From positions 372,001-436,000 of the forward strand of contig CAOLHI010001255.1 of assembly GCA_948474755.1 (NCBI GenBank): DNA of 64,000 bases, given 5' to 3'. The position numbers and the translations under genes are program-made. Of this stretch, positions 11,340-23,085 are shown piece by piece (position 1 is the first letter of the stretch; the number at the start of each line of letters is the position of its first letter). Origin of the DNA: Ctenosaura bakeri (taxonomy: Eukaryota; Chordata; Lepidosauria; Squamata; Iguanidae). The notes beneath the pieces are model-generated. The model was not told the origin of the DNA, made no database searches, and was given only the letters and a program-made list of their open reading frames with translations.

Positions 11340-11690
11340 CTGGTTTTCTTGTTAGATTATTTATCATATTTATATGCCACCTTTCCCCTAGAATGGGACC
11401 AAAGGCAGCTTCCAGAACAATTACAATAAAATGTTAGACAATTTAAAATCAACCATATAAAACAGCATGAAACCATTACAAAACCACACAAATGTAAAAA
11501 AAGAAAAGAAAAAAAAAGTAGAACATCTTAATAATAATGGGGAAAAAAACCCTCCCCTGTTCATACATTAAAAGCCTGCTTGAAAAGAAACATTTTTGTT
11601 TGCCAGAGAAAGGAAAGCAGGGAGGGCACCAACCTAGCCTTACATGGAAGAGAGTTCCACTGGGTGGAAGCAGTCATGTCCTCACCAAGT
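11340..11690 (-). mobile_element. LINE/SINE 3'-end-like repeat inserted in a SINE
   Basis: The plus strand begins TTATTTATCATATTTATATG followed by CCACCTTTCCCC, then an A-rich middle, then AAAAGCCTGCTTGAAAAG and AGAGTTCCACTGGGTGGAAG. This order (ladder-like 3' end, then GCCTGCTTGAAAAG, then GAGTTCCA) is seen in common amniote LINE 3' regions, here in reverse orientation. The clade (L2 or CR1) is not resolved. Confidence 0.5.
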
Positions 11691-11713
11691 GCTAGCAGGT
11701 TTGTATAGGGAAA

Positions 11714-11871
11714 GTCATTCAGAGGAAGTTTCCCACTGCCTTCCTCTATGGCTGAGAGAGTGTGTGACTTGCACAAGGTTACCCAGTAGGTTACCATGGC
11801 TGAGCAGTGATTTGAATCCAGCTTTCTCAGATTCCTAGTACAATACTCGGACCACTAAACCATGAAGCCTG
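11714..11871 (-). mobile_element. Sauria-type SINE, head and core of a split copy
   Basis: On the minus strand the tRNA-like head has an A-box-like TGGTTTAGTGG, a B-box-like GATTCAAATCACT, then the GTTACCTTGTGCAAGTCACA core. It ends where the 11340-11690 repeat begins. Confidence 0.7.
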
Positions 11872-12002
11872 TATCCTATCCCAAGCCCCAAATCCCCACT
11901 TCAATCATCCACAAATGCTGGAATGCACCACATGGAATGATGGCCACCTTTAAAATATTTCTAGTCTATCTCAGACCTGTGATCACTTCTGTGGCTGAGT
12001 AA

Positions 12003-12451
12003 GGCCCTTTCCACATGGGGGTATTAAAATGGTGTAGCGCGACCTCTGACAGAGGTCGTCTACACCGTAAAATGGATTGGGGCGGGTTACTTTAGTGTAA
12101 TTCCACACCCCAATCTGCGCTAGGGAGACCGAAAGTGGTGGCGCCGCGTACTTTTTAAAAACCACTTTTCATATGCTTTTTAAAAACAACGATTGTGCAG
12201 CCCCATCGCAGCGCCTGGTGTGGATTTACAGGCGCGCGCAAGGGCGTGCCTGCAGATCTGCCGGGGGCAGGCTTTCCAGCTGGCAAGCTTCTCCGGTTGG
12301 TTGAGAGCCTCCGCCAGTTGTAAGCCACCATTTTGGGTGCCGCAGGACACTGTGGGACGCTGAGGAGTGTGGCGACGGACTTACCGGGTTTCAGGTAAGC
12401 TCCGTTTCAGGACATCTCAGGACATTTTTTCCTTCACGTGTGGAAAGGGCC
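12003..12451 (+). mobile_element. Harbinger-like GC-rich non-autonomous element (449 bp)
   Basis: Ends are GGCCCTTTCCACATG and CACGTGTGGAAAGGGCC, an inverted pair matching the other family members. Flanks are TAA and TTT, so the target duplication is not clean. Near the 5' end is a small hairpin, GTGTAGCGCGACCTCTG with its complement (12034-12066). The interior is CpG-rich. A donor-like AGGTAAG is at 12393-12399. Confidence 0.78.
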
Positions 12452-12454
12452 TTT

Positions 12455-12825
12455 GACTTATTTTCAGCCAAATATTAGGAGGTGCAACTTGTTGTGGGTG
12501 TGAAGATTGCCCTCTGCTCTTGCTGTACTTGTTCAGCCTTGCATTGTTATGGCTCATCACTTTTCAAACAATGTGCTGCACAGCAGTGCATATGGTCTAT
12601 CTTGGAAACAAATGAAGCATATTGATCCAGTTTAGATGGCACAATACTGTTACAAGGAGTATGTTTACCTGTTTACCTGTTATCCTTCCCCCAGGTGCAA
12701 AAAGACCTGGAAAGGGAGGAAGGAGGAAACTTGATAAAGAAAGAAGGCTTAAAATGTTTCTCTTCCACTTCTGGTTTCTCCCTGAAAATTGCAAACTGAG
12801 CAACTAGTTTGGCCAGTTTGGTTAT
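12455..12825. other. Intronic sequence, nothing recognised
   Basis: Open frames on both strands here have no recognisable content. Confidence 0.55.
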
Positions 12826-13006
12826 ACCATTTGATTGGCACCTGGAGGATTTAGGTTCAAGTCTCCAAACAGCCATGAAATTTACTGGCTGACATTTGGT
12901 CAGTCTCTGTCTCACAGTCCGATCTACTTTACCAAGTCGTGAGGATAAAGTAGGTGTGCAGCCTTTGAGCTCATTGGAGGAAAGGCAGCATATAAAGGTA
13001 ACAAAG
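12826..13006 (+). mobile_element. tRNA-derived SINE with LINE-like tail (decayed)
   Basis: A B-box-like TTAGGTTCAAGTCTCC is followed by the core CCATGAAATTTACTGGCTGA, GTCAGTCTCTGTCTCACAGT and GTGAGGATAAAGTAGG, then the tail GCCTTTGAGCTCATTGGAGG and AAAGGCAGCATATAAA. This is a second SINE type with a tail unlike that of the Sauria copies. Confidence 0.68.
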
Positions 13007-14520
13007 AAACATAGATAAATGTGATTTACAGTAGGTATTGTTTTAGCCTTAGCTGAAGGCAAAAAGAAGCTTGACTAATTGGAGACTTAGGACCTGCACC
13101 CCAAGACAACAGAATTCTGTCAGTTTGCTGTTGAGCTCCTTATATTCAATCTTTTTCCACAGTAAACACGTTCCACAATATCACAGAGGCCATCATTTAG
13201 AGACAAAATGATCCATATGATGCCTGTCAATTCTCTGGTAGCCATGAAAGAAACTCAGAGGCTGTTAGAGCTCAGCAGAAACAGCCAAATTGTTTTCACA
13301 GATGTGTTCAGATCACAAAGAATGTGCTCTAGTCTATCACAAATTCTGTACATTGTTTGACACAATTATTGCTTTATAAATTCTGTGATGGCCACATGGC
13401 AAGCTGAGCTGTGTGAGTATGTAGGTAGAAAAAGGGAAATGGAGAACAGGCAATGGTCTATGAACACTTGCATCATGAAGACTGCGTCCAGCAATTACAA
13501 TTTCTTAAATGAAATTATTCAATATGAAAAGTTTCATCTGAGCAGTGAATGAGCTTCTATTTCATTGAGAGTTCTAAATAAAACCAGACCTGTTATTTCA
13601 ACATTTATTTTAAAATACCACCCAAGATCAAAATGTAAAAATATAAAACAACAAAAACAGACAAATGCACTGCCGCAGCTATTGTTATTGAAGGAGGTAG
13701 AGAAAGCAGCTTGCATTTCCCTCTGGTGCTGGTACCAGTTCCACTCCATAAGTTTGTCACTAGAAAATGCTGTGCCAGGGATGCAGTTGGCACACTGGCA
13801 TTTCTCTAAGGAGACTAAATGTGTCACTTCAGCAGCATACCCAGACTGGATTGGCACATATCCCAGGATGCTGAGCTTGCAATTGTGGATCTCTCAGCCA
13901 GCAAAATCATTGCTCTGTTATTGCTATCAATGGCATGGCAAATATTTTTACAACATTATACCTCTATGGGGTTCAGAAGAGCACAGCTATCTCAATGTGG
14001 ATATGTAGCCAAGCAGCACTTAAAGCTTTGTGTTATAAACAGCAGTGGTATTTTGGGAAATAGGAGAAACAAAACCTGACTACTTGTGGCTTGTGTTTGG
14101 GTGCATGCCCAGATTATGGTAAATAAACATAACCGTACAATTCCGTTTGCATTCCCTAGGTCCTCTTGAGAACTCTCATTTCCATATTCTTTGGAGGCCC
14201 TAACATTGCAGAAACACTTTCTGTTTTCAGGCAGGCTGCATATGGCTCCCTGTTATATAGCAAGCAGCTCAAGGGCAATGTGAGAATTTCTTCCTCTCAC
14301 CTCAACTACTTTTCCAATTCCACAATCAGTGGCTGAACATGCTGCTACTAGACAGTCCTAATTTTATGGTTCAGTAAAAACAATGTCTGGGAAAGATTCC
14401 CACCAGAATTATGAAAGAACATAGTATTCCTCTAAGGATTCTTATGCAAGATTTGCAAAAGACCAGCTCTTAATGTGGAAAGCATTGAGTTACAGCTTCA
14501 GTGGAGGGGAAGCAGTAGTG
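13007..14520. other. Intronic sequence, nothing recognised
   Basis: The 147-codon plus-strand open frame at 13565-14008 and its minus-strand partner have no recognisable domain, and the composition is intron-like. Not called as genes. Confidence 0.55.
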
Positions 14521-14558
14521 TTCTCTTTCTTTTTTTCTTTCTTTCTCTCTTTCTTTCT
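14521..14558. repeat. (TTTC)n microsatellite
   Basis: Imperfect TTTC/TCTC repeats. Confidence 0.85.
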
Positions 14559-14752
14559 GTATATACACATGCACACACTTATGCATGAGATTGCGTAAAC
14601 TGCGAGGCCACCCAAAAATACAGATTGGAAATCATTCTACATTCCCAGTTTCTAAAATGAGGTGAAAAAAACTTGCCTATATATGTATGTTTTTCTTCTT
14701 CCACAGCAAGCTCACGCATGTAGCATGTCTATGCTTTCCAGCTATCTTGATG

Positions 14753-15107
14753 TGGCAGGGATGTCCTGGTTAATCATCCATCATCCCACATTTTCAGTTA
14801 CTCTTAAAATGTTCTAGTTTCTCTCTCCTCCTCCCACTTTCCTCCTTCCTCCTCAGCTTAGTTCAATTGTTGCAAACTGAATTCAATATGCAAATACAGT
14901 CCACATTTAATTTACTCAGAAAGGGGAAGAAAAGATGAAGGAGTGGAACTTTGCCCTTTCCAGTAGACTTAGGAAAAACAAACCGCTGTAGCATCTCTTA
15001 GCTTGTCTATTTTTCTTCGCTAATATTTTTTGCCATCTTAACCACATACTGATTTTGCTTGGTCCCACCTGTACCAGTTTTCATCTGTGAAATGTTGGAG
15101 GGTCTGC
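14753..15107 (+). mobile_element. Family X element
   Basis: Blocks in order: GGTTAATCATCCATCATCCC, CATTTTCAGTTACTCTTAAA, GTTGCAAACTGAATTCAA, AACAAACCGCTGTAGCATCT and GTTTTCATCTGTGAAATG ending TTGGAGGGTCTGC. Near full length (about 355 bp). The reverse complement of its 3' end reads GACCCTCCAACATTTC, matching the 5' end of the copy at 35144. Confidence 0.82.
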
Positions 15108-15260
15108 ATTCCAAGTACTGCCACTGCAAATGAAGGCAGTTCCTTTGTACAACACTGACTGGTACAAATGTCAGCTACTGTACCAGATTGCTTGGAGCTG
15201 CAGAGATTTCTATGCCAACAGGAAATTGAATCTTACTCCTTCCTGGCTAAACTGTATGTG

Positions 15261-15308
15261 ATATATATATCTATGTATGTATCACACACACACACACACA
15301 CACACACT
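15261..15308. repeat. (TA)n/(CA)n microsatellite
   Basis: TA repeats, a short TATG stretch, then (CA)12. Confidence 0.9.
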
Positions 15309-15458
15309 CAAGAAGTGGAATAAGTATTTGACTTCTATCTCTAAAATATCAGACCTAAGCGTGCAACTCAATTTAAGTAGATTTATTTCTTAGGATGTAT
15401 GTTTGAGAATGAAACTAGCTATGCAATTATGTCTTAAACCTTTTTAACTTGTACCCAG

Positions 15459-15790
15459 TTGCATAGGGACAGGGGAGGGGACAGGAGCGGTGTGCCCTGG
15501 GCGGCATTTTTGGGGGGCGCCACTGCTCTTTGCCTGCCTCTCTGTGCACTGTAGGCCTGCCCCCACATGCTGTAGCTCCTACATGGTGTAGCCCTGTCCC
15601 CACACACATCGTGGCTCCTCCCCTCTATACCACAGTCCTGCCCCATGCACCATATCTCCTGCCCTGTGCCCTGTAGCCCCGCCCACATGCACCATATCTA
15701 TACCATGCATGACGTAGCCCTGCCCATGCATGCTGCAGCCCCACCCTCACACCTCTGCCACCCCACCACACTCCACCCATCCTAACCTAT
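15459..15790. repeat. C-rich degenerate tandem repeat next to a GGGCGGC block
   Basis: The 5' part has GTGCCCTGGGCGGCATTTTT followed by GGGGGGCGCC. A run of degenerate units of roughly 25-30 bp, each like CACATGCACCATGTAGCCC, fills the rest. A related but shorter block is at 35769-35900. The strong GC shift relative to flanks marks it as a repeat. Confidence 0.65.
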
Positions 15791-15854
15791 GTCACTGCTT
15801 GTACCTAAATGTAGCTACAAGCAGCTACTCCTAACGGTAAGGTTTGTGCTCAGA

Positions 15855-16083
15855 GTTGTTGTTTTATGTGCCTTCAAGTTAACTCCAATTTATAGTGACC
15901 GTCCTGTATGATTTTCTTGGCAAGATTTATTTGAAGGAAGTTTGCCACCGCCTTCCTCCAAGGGCTGAGAGTATATGATTTGCCCAGTGTCACCTGATGC
16001 TTTTCCATGGCTGAATGGGGAACTGAACCTTGGTCTCCTAGAGTCCTAGACCAGCTCTAAAACCATTATACCTTGCTGGCTCC
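15855..16083 (-). mobile_element. Sauria-type SINE (tRNA head, Bov-B-like tail)
   Basis: Plus-strand text runs from the tail GTTGTTGTTTTATGTGCCTT through TTTTCTTGGCAAGATT and TTGGTCTCCTAGAGTCCTAG to the head end CCTTGCTGGCTCC. The full order of the family is present; the A-box is mutated. Confidence 0.83.
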
Positions 16084-17344
16084 TATCAATGCTGTTTTTC
16101 TTTCCTACACTGCCAAAGGCTGTTGTTTCCTTGCTGGAAGAAAAATCATCCTGCCACTAAAGCAAACGGCATGTAATAGATCAGAAGGAAGGGTGAAATA
16201 TCATTCCCAAAGTACCACTGCTCCAGACTGTTTTTAGATAAAAATAATACATATCATAAAATCCAATCATAATTAAGTAATGGATGCTACAGCTTAGGTT
16301 GATGCTTATGAAGAAAAACACGGAACACTTCAATATAACTAGACCTTGAAAAAAATCACAAACCATAGAATACCAGAAGAAAGACTTACTGCCTTTATTA
16401 CATCAGTAGGTTCACATACCAGTACTGACTGATGTATTAGATTGTGGAATTTACAGTTGGCATTGGATAATCTGGATACCAGTGTTCCCAAACTAAATCC
16501 TTGATTGTTAGCAAGTCACATTCAGGTCAACCACAGCAGTATCAGTTTCTTTAAAAGGACAAAACCAAACAGATAGGCAAAGGAAAAACTCACACTATCT
16601 CTCTGCTAGCCTACAGGTTTAAGAATCTTGCCCTAGGTGTAATCAGTAGGATGCATTTAAAAAAATAAATCTTAAAATAAATATTTTGGGTCCCCCCCCA
16701 AATATATTAAGAGCCCTGCTCTTATTCTTCAAGTTGTATCATTACTATCCAGGTCTTGCTTTGGTGCTCTGTTTTACACATATTGAAACCTTCAGTCCAT
16801 ACTTCTTTATCACTGGTTCATATTTGTGATCAAATTAAACAACTTAAGGATCAAAAAAGACTCTTATTACAAAAATGACACCAGTAGATGTCCAACCAGT
16901 AGATGGTGCTGTATTATTTCCTTACTGTAACTAATGTTTTATAAAAAAAGAGTACCGGTATGTAACAATTTCATTTCAGTTCATTTTTAAAAGGATTGAC
17001 CAAAATCCACAAATACCTTTACATTTGGGTTGGAAAGTCCTTGAGGTTTTAAAAAAATTAAATGTAACTGAAACTGACAGATCATCCATCCAGTTTTAAA
17101 AGTCAGGGTCAAATCCTGTGTATTCATCAGTGAAGGAATTAAATGAGTTGATCTTCTTCCTGTTAGCTCTCTTCACTTTTCACAATCACACATAGAAATC
17201 AAAAATACTATTGCCTGGATGATTCTGACTTTAGTATTTAATGATACATCTTTAAACCTGATGATCTCATCTGAGACATGGTGCTGGAGGAGAATCATAT
17301 ATATACTATGGGTAGCTAAAAAGACAAATCAATGGGTCGTAGAA
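16084..17344. other. AT-rich intronic sequence, nothing recognised
   Basis: Small homopolymers only. Confidence 0.55.
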
Positions 17345-17640
17345 CAAATAAGGTCTGAACTGTTACTAGAAGCCCAAGATTACTAGACTGAAGCTATTGT
17401 ACTTTGGACATGTAATGAGACACGTTGAGTGACTACAATAATGCTTGATAAAGCGGAACGGATTAGTGGAAAAGAGGAAGGACATATTGCAGAAGAATTG
17501 ATTCAGTAAAAGAAACCACGACCCTGACTTTGCAAGACATGAACAGGGCTGCTGATGGCCAGGAATCATGGAGAACTTCTCATTAGTAAGGTCACCATGT
17601 CAAAGCTGATAACCACTACAACAAATTCATCTACGTTAGT
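17345..17640 (+). mobile_element. Bov-B (RTE-clade) LINE 3' end fragment
   Basis: The reading at about 17388-17434 gives LKLLYFGHVMRHVE, the conserved C-terminal motif of Bov-B reverse transcriptases, followed by decayed KRNGLVEKRK and, further on, a stop-interrupted end. The nucleotide 3' end includes AAGGTCACCATGTCAAAGCT and then CACTACAACAA, the same kind of tail carried by the Sauria SINEs here. Several stops and shifts; 5'-truncated. Bov-B supplies the machinery thought to move Sauria SINEs. Confidence 0.78.
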
Positions 17641-17794
17641 GTCAACTATTTTTTGACTGAGAAGCTCCTCATCGTTGACACCCATCTGACAGACTAGCAC
17701 TACAATGGCCTCGATATAATATAATACAAACTAGATACAAAGTAGATACAAACACAAAATTGGACTAATGTTATTTACAGAAGCATTTACTTGT

Positions 17795-17957
17795 TTTTAT
17801 GGAGACCCTAAGGCAAACCTATGATGAGGTTTTCTGGGGGCTGAGTTTGTTATATACCCTAGGTCACCCAGTGGGTTTCCATGGTTGAGTGAGGAATCAA
17901 ACCCTGGTCTTTAGGACTGTAGTTCAGTGTTCAAACCACTACACCACACTGGCTCTC
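17795..17957 (-). mobile_element. Sauria-type SINE, partial
   Basis: Plus-strand blocks GGAGACCCTAAGGCAAACCT, GGTCACCCAGTGGGTTTCCA, CAAACCCTGGTCTTTAGGAC and ACCACTACACCACACTGGCT give head plus core on the minus strand. The extreme tail is truncated. Confidence 0.82.
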
Positions 17958-19238
17958 TAGTGTTGACATACCATTCAGCAACTGATTAAATGACTCTGCT
18001 CTAGTGGGGACTACCAGTTAGATTTAGACTTTCTTCTGCTATTGTATGCCATAGATTCACAGCATGCTGTCCTGTCAAGTCCTTACCATCTCAACACTGC
18101 TACCTTCCTGTTTCATCAAGTATTGTAGACTGTTCCATTATCATTTGAGAAGCAATTGCATATCAAAAAATACTTGATAATAGGAGGGCTGCAAATTTCT
18201 CATGCAGGTTGATCATCTAACTTCAAGACAGGTAAGTAAATCTAACCACAAACTGAGTTAGTGAAAGTGTTGGACTAGAAAGATCAAGATTCACATTTCC
18301 ATCACGTTATAAAGTTCATTGGGTCACTATGAAAGATGACAACATGCATTACCTTGCCTCACTCACAGAATATGGAGTGTACATGTTAGATACTGTGTTC
18401 TTTCTCTCTGATGTGTGAAAGCCCCAAATCAGAAAGCAGCTACAGGAGGAACTTCTGCCCTTTGAAACTTTATACTGTTACCGGTCTGCCTATAATAAGA
18501 ACTTAACACCATGTAGTTCTCTGTGGTCCAAGAGATCCATCTATGCAATAGATTTTTCAGATGCGATTATTCAGCTCTCCTATCAATAATTTTAATTAGC
18601 ACTGGAATTGACAACCTTGATCTTGAGATGAGAAGCACTAAACTGACAAGTTTTATTTTAGTTATGAAAAAAAATTACAAAAAAGGCCCTATATGAGAAG
18701 AAACTTCTATTTTTTCTTTATTAAACATCACCACTTTTTTTTTTCAATGATACATGTTACCCTTTCCCTAGCAAAAACAACTGTTTTCATTATATAAGAA
18801 ATCTTCACAAATGCAAGAAGGGGCAAGAACAGGGGAAACTATACGCTTAGCAGTTTAAAGACTTCAGAGTTGATGGAGCTTTCCAGTGTCAAGCTGGCGA
18901 AGTTCAGTCTTTATAGGAAAAATTCACATGCCTTTAATTACTCTAAATCCAGTCCCCAAGTAAAAATGTGCCATCTGGAAGATATTAGAGTCATTTACAA
19001 CTTGTTCGCCTCCCTACCTCACTGTAAAATCTTAGTTTCTGCCAACTTTCCACTGTTCTCTTCAAAATAAAAAAAAATGCAGTCCTATTTTATTAGCTGT
19101 ATATTTCAGAAGTCAGAAGATTTATTTATGAAATTACCAAGTCATTTTTGAACATCCTGATTAATTTTGTTATTTGCCCACTCTCCAGTTTCATAGCAAT
19201 TTTTGGTTTTATTTTATCCAGGTCTTTTAGGTTTTTTT
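17958..19238. other. AT-rich intronic sequence, nothing recognised
   Basis: No gene or family was recognised. Confidence 0.55.
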
Positions 19239-19283
19239 AATAATAATAATAACAGCAACAACAACAACAACAACAACAATAAT
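19239..19283. repeat. (AAT)n/(AAC)n microsatellite
   Basis: TAA repeats pass into CAA repeats, then AATAAT. Confidence 0.9.
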
Positions 19284-19865
19284 GGGATTAAGCCAGCTTC
19301 CTTCTGAAGCACCAAAGAAAATCCTCACAGAAATATGAAAGGGAAGGAAGAAGGGAGGGAGGAATAGATAGGTGGGAGCCTTATTATTATTTGCTTGCCC
19401 ATGTAAAAGGTTCACCACCATGATTCTCAAAGCAAAAGCCTCTGAGAAAGAAGACAAGATTTATTTTATCTTTCTTATTCAGGAAGAACACATAAGTAAT
19501 CATGTATTTCCAATATTAGAACATGAGTTCACAGTTAAAGAAGGGTCTCCTTCAGGATCCATGGGCACACACACCACCAGCAAGAAGGCAGCTTGCCTAA
19601 AGAAAAGAACTAAATGTTGAGATAGCACTCTGGATTGTATGCACAAATCCAGATGTTGAACTCATCTGCAGTTCAAACAGACATACTGAAATTCTGTAAA
19701 CACGTGGTCAGCAGAAGCACTATGGTCTTCCCAGAAAGCTCCAAAATGGAGCAACAGAATGATCCTGCAAGGGACCAAGAAAGCAAAATGTGCTACAGTT
19801 TCCAAAGAGACAATTTCTCATGTATGGCAGTAGGTTCCCCCTCCATCCCAAGGTAACAATTTAAA
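19284..19865. other. Intronic sequence, nothing recognised
   Basis: Overlapping short open frames have no recognisable content. Confidence 0.5.
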
Positions 19866-20200
19866 TCTGAAGATCCTCAAGGGAGTTCTTCCTCTTAGTC
19901 CAATCACCATCACAGGCCCATCTGGTAGGGACACAGGAGAGGGCCTTCTTAGTGGCTGCTCCCAGGCTATAGAAGCCCCTTCTACAAGAGTGGCCCCTTC
20001 TCTGCTCTTCTTTTGCCGCCAGACAAAGACCTTCCTACTCCAACAGGAGTTTAAAGATTAATTGGTTGTAGGGCATCTTTTTATAGGGTTTATGTATACT
20101 GTATTTTAATTTATTGCTAAGTTTTAAAATGATTTTACACTTTTAAAAGTTTTACAGCATTTTAATATGATAACCTGTGTTTTAACGTTGCTTGCTATGT
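19866..20200 (+). mobile_element. L2/CR1-like LINE 3' end
   Basis: Translation near 19920-19980 gives RAFLVAAPRL followed by a stop, then KPLLQE. This matches the conserved reverse transcriptase C-terminus motif (RAFSVAAPRLWN) of L2/CR1-clade LINEs, with the Trp codon changed to a stop. It is followed by FAARQRPSYSNRSL-like sequence and an AT-rich 3' UTR. 5'-truncated and inactive. Confidence 0.7.
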
Positions 20201-20671
20201 AGATGGAATGCATGTTGGGGACAGGGTTGGCAGTCACATACCCTATGGCATGGTGCCAATGCACACAATACAGCATTCCTGCTAAAACTAAGTTGATTAA
20301 ACAGCATCTGGATGGGCCCAGGAAGCCTGTCCACACAACTATGGGCTACAAATGTCACAAATGGATTTCTTCTGTGAACAAAGCTGATGTCCCCTTCTTG
20401 ACTGTTTTAAGCTCCAGAGTCCCCCAGACAGCTGAATTTCAAATTGTGGAAAGGAAATAGCTATTGTGACAGTGGAATTACGACACCTTGGGAGACGATT
20501 TAATGTGCTTCATCTACCAATCTCACTGAGATGGCTCAACAGCATTATCAATAACTGCACTGAAATCACTGGGTGTGGCAGGAGGGACCAAGATGAAAAC
20601 CTCTCCCATTCTCACTTCCCAGTACTTCTCACTGAGACTGCTGTCTTGTTGCTGTTAATAGCTTCAGGGGA
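20201..20671. other. Intronic sequence, nothing recognised
   Basis: No family was recognised. Confidence 0.5.
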
Positions 20672-21012
20672 ACCATACTGTACCTTGCAGCGCCCCAATT
20701 TGGTGGGAATGATCCCGATTAATCCTCTCTCATCCCATTTTTTCAGCTGCTTTTCAAATGTGCCTGCCTCTCTCTCCCATTTTCACTTTCCCCCTTTGTC
20801 CTCAGTTTACTTCAGTTGGTGCACTGCAATCTGAATTCAAAGTGCAAAAATAGTTGACAATTAACTCTGTGGGGAGACTAGGGAGCAAGCTGCTTCAGCC
20901 TTTCCTAGCTTGTCTGTTCTTCTTCATTAATAATTGTTGCCATCTTGACCATACTCTGGGTGGCTTGGCCACATTTGTCCCAGTTTTCATCTGTGAAATG
21001 ATGAAGGGTATG
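20672..21012 (+). mobile_element. Family X element
   Basis: Runs from CCATACTGTACCTTGCAG through GATCCCGATTAATCC, TTTTTCAGCTGCTTTTCAAA, GAATTCAAAGTGCAAAAATA and GCAAGCTGCTTCAGCCTTTC to GTTTTCATCTGTGAAATG and AAGGGTATGC. About 340 bp, near full length. Confidence 0.82.
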
Positions 21013-21029
21013 CTGTGTTAGTGGTGGAA

Positions 21030-21155
21030 ATTATGTAATCCAACAGATGTAGTTGAACTGCAACTCCCAAAAGCCCAAGCCACCATATCTGATGATAAGG
21101 AATTCTGGGAGCTACAATTTAGCAACACCTGAAAGGCTGCACATTCCCATCTCTG
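21030..21155. mobile_element. Fold-back DNA transposon remnant (hAT-like)
   Basis: GTTGAACTGCAACTCCCAAA and GGAATTCTGGGAGCTACAAT form the two halves of the ACTACAACTCCCA fold-back. Confidence 0.6.
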
Positions 21156-21399
21156 TGCTGGTGCATGGAGAGAACCCCTCTTCACAAGTCACATCAAAAG
21201 CAGCCAAGGGCCACGTGAAACTTCTGAGCCTGGGATCCCCACTCCTGTTCTTCACTTTTGAAGAGTTTGATTCCATTATATCAACAGCAAAATTTCCTTT
21301 AAGGTCAGTGAAAATGTTGTTGGTTGCTATTGTCTAGCTGCTCCTGTCTGCCCACTCTATTATTCAGTTTTTAGGTTTGTTTCTAGTGATTTTCTGTAT

Positions 21400-21475
21400 T
21401 TCAATGATTGGTTTTATTAGATAAACCACTTTGAAAATAGCTGTTGAATGGTAGTATACAAATATTGGAAATACA
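21400..21475 (+). mobile_element. Short LINE 3'-end-like fragment
   Basis: TAAACCACTTTGAAAATAGC followed by GGTAGTATACAAATATTG resembles the AACCGCCTTGAG...TATAAATATT ladder at LINE 3' ends. Very short. Confidence 0.4.
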
Positions 21476-22984
21476 TGAAACAAAATCAGTGAGAGAACGT
21501 TTGAGTATTGAAATAAGTGTAGCCTCTTAGTAAGCTAAAAAACCTGGAAACTTTCAAGTGTTGAAAGAAAGACTATAATATGACTTGGATAAGGACAGCT
21601 TTAAAAAACAACAGCCAGCCAAGCAATTAGTGCAATTTTCTGTAACACGGTGAACACAACCAATTTATCCATATAAAACAAAACAAAAAACCACCACTAA
21701 ATCCATTAAGCGTTGCTTTTGATGTGCCTGACTGATTTAATGATTTGCTTTTGGTTTGATGCTGTTAACATGTAGTGCTGAATGCACTAATAAGGTCTCC
21801 TAATTGGTATGTATGGAACCATTGGGTTCTTTCCCTGAAATATCTAATGAGGACAGAAAATAAAATTTGAACTAAAATGAGATCTGTTTCTCATGTGATC
21901 CTTTGACATCCTGTAACAGTTTAGAAGAATATTTTTCATTTTGTAATAGCCACATACTGTACCAGGTGAATGGTTTGGTCTCCTGGTTAATCAGAACTTG
22001 TTACTTATCAAATGGTTGGTCATAAGTTAAACAACTCAGTTGAGAAAAAATATATATTGATATTCATTTTTCTTTTACAACATAAAAATACATTTCATGC
22101 TTTTGAAATCCTGTTTGCTGTTGAAGTTAAACAGTGTCCTCCATAACCAATATCTCTACTGTACTCAGTAAAACAAGAGACATAAAGGAGCTAAAATGTT
22201 GGTACGCACTACAGGTACAAAATATAGTTATTTTGCAATTGCCTTCCAGAATAGTAAGGATATGATAACCTATAAATGCAACTATATGATTGACAAATAT
22301 ACACACATTTCCACCAATGAACATTAAACCCCACTAAGACCAATGGTTAAGCACTCCAAATGTTCCATTATGCTACCTGGTCACAAGAATAAAACATTAG
22401 TATGGATTAACAACTTCCTCCATATGTCCATTTAGCCGGTTTGTGCGGCATGTGCACCTCAAACAATTACTGCAGACTGCAACATTTAGAAACTTCCAGT
22501 AATATTTTATGGTACTGTTTGAAAAGTAAAATGTGTCACATAGTCTTGAAACATTAATTTTTTTGAAAAATTCAAACACCGTTATATCAAGAAGTGGACA
22601 ACACATACACTATACTGATGGATGTACATTGGCGACTAATTGAAAAAAAAGGAATGTCTAGAATCATTTACCCTCTTACCACTTACACAGGACCTTAAAA
22701 AAGTAACAACTGCACATAATGCTCAAGAATGTTTGTCTCCAGTATTCACACCACTATTGTCTCTGCTTGCATGTTTGGTAGATATCTGTATTGTTTTGAA
22801 AACCCATCCAAAATGAATATATTTGATTAGAGGTGACAATGGGGTGACGGTATACAGAAGGAAGGACTTTAACATACTGTCTGCAATTGTCTCAGTTTGT
22901 ATCTTAAATAATTCCACTTCTCGATAATTCTCCAATTCTGGCCAAGCTTTAAGGGTTGTGCATAAGTTCTGCTTTCCTTCCACA
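21476..22984. other. AT-rich intronic sequence, nothing recognised
   Basis: No family or exon was recognised. 21690-21960 has low-repeat, homeodomain-site-rich texture (ATTTAATGATTTG, CACTAATAAGG) that could be a conserved non-coding element, but this is not testable here. Confidence 0.45.
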
Positions 22985-23085
22985 AGTACAGTAACATTAT
23001 AGTCATTTACCTGGAAGTATGTCCCAGTGAACTCAACAGTTACTTCTCAGTAGACATACATATGACTGCACTATCTGTCACTTAA
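22985..23085. mobile_element. Small fold-back repeat (GGAAGTATGTCCC family)
   Basis: CCTGGAAGTATGTCCCAGTG followed by AACTCAAC and CTTCTCAGTAGACATACATA is a decayed copy of a common squamate repeat of the form 'gggagtaagtcccattgaa / actcaatgggacttactt / gagtagacat'. Confidence 0.55.
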
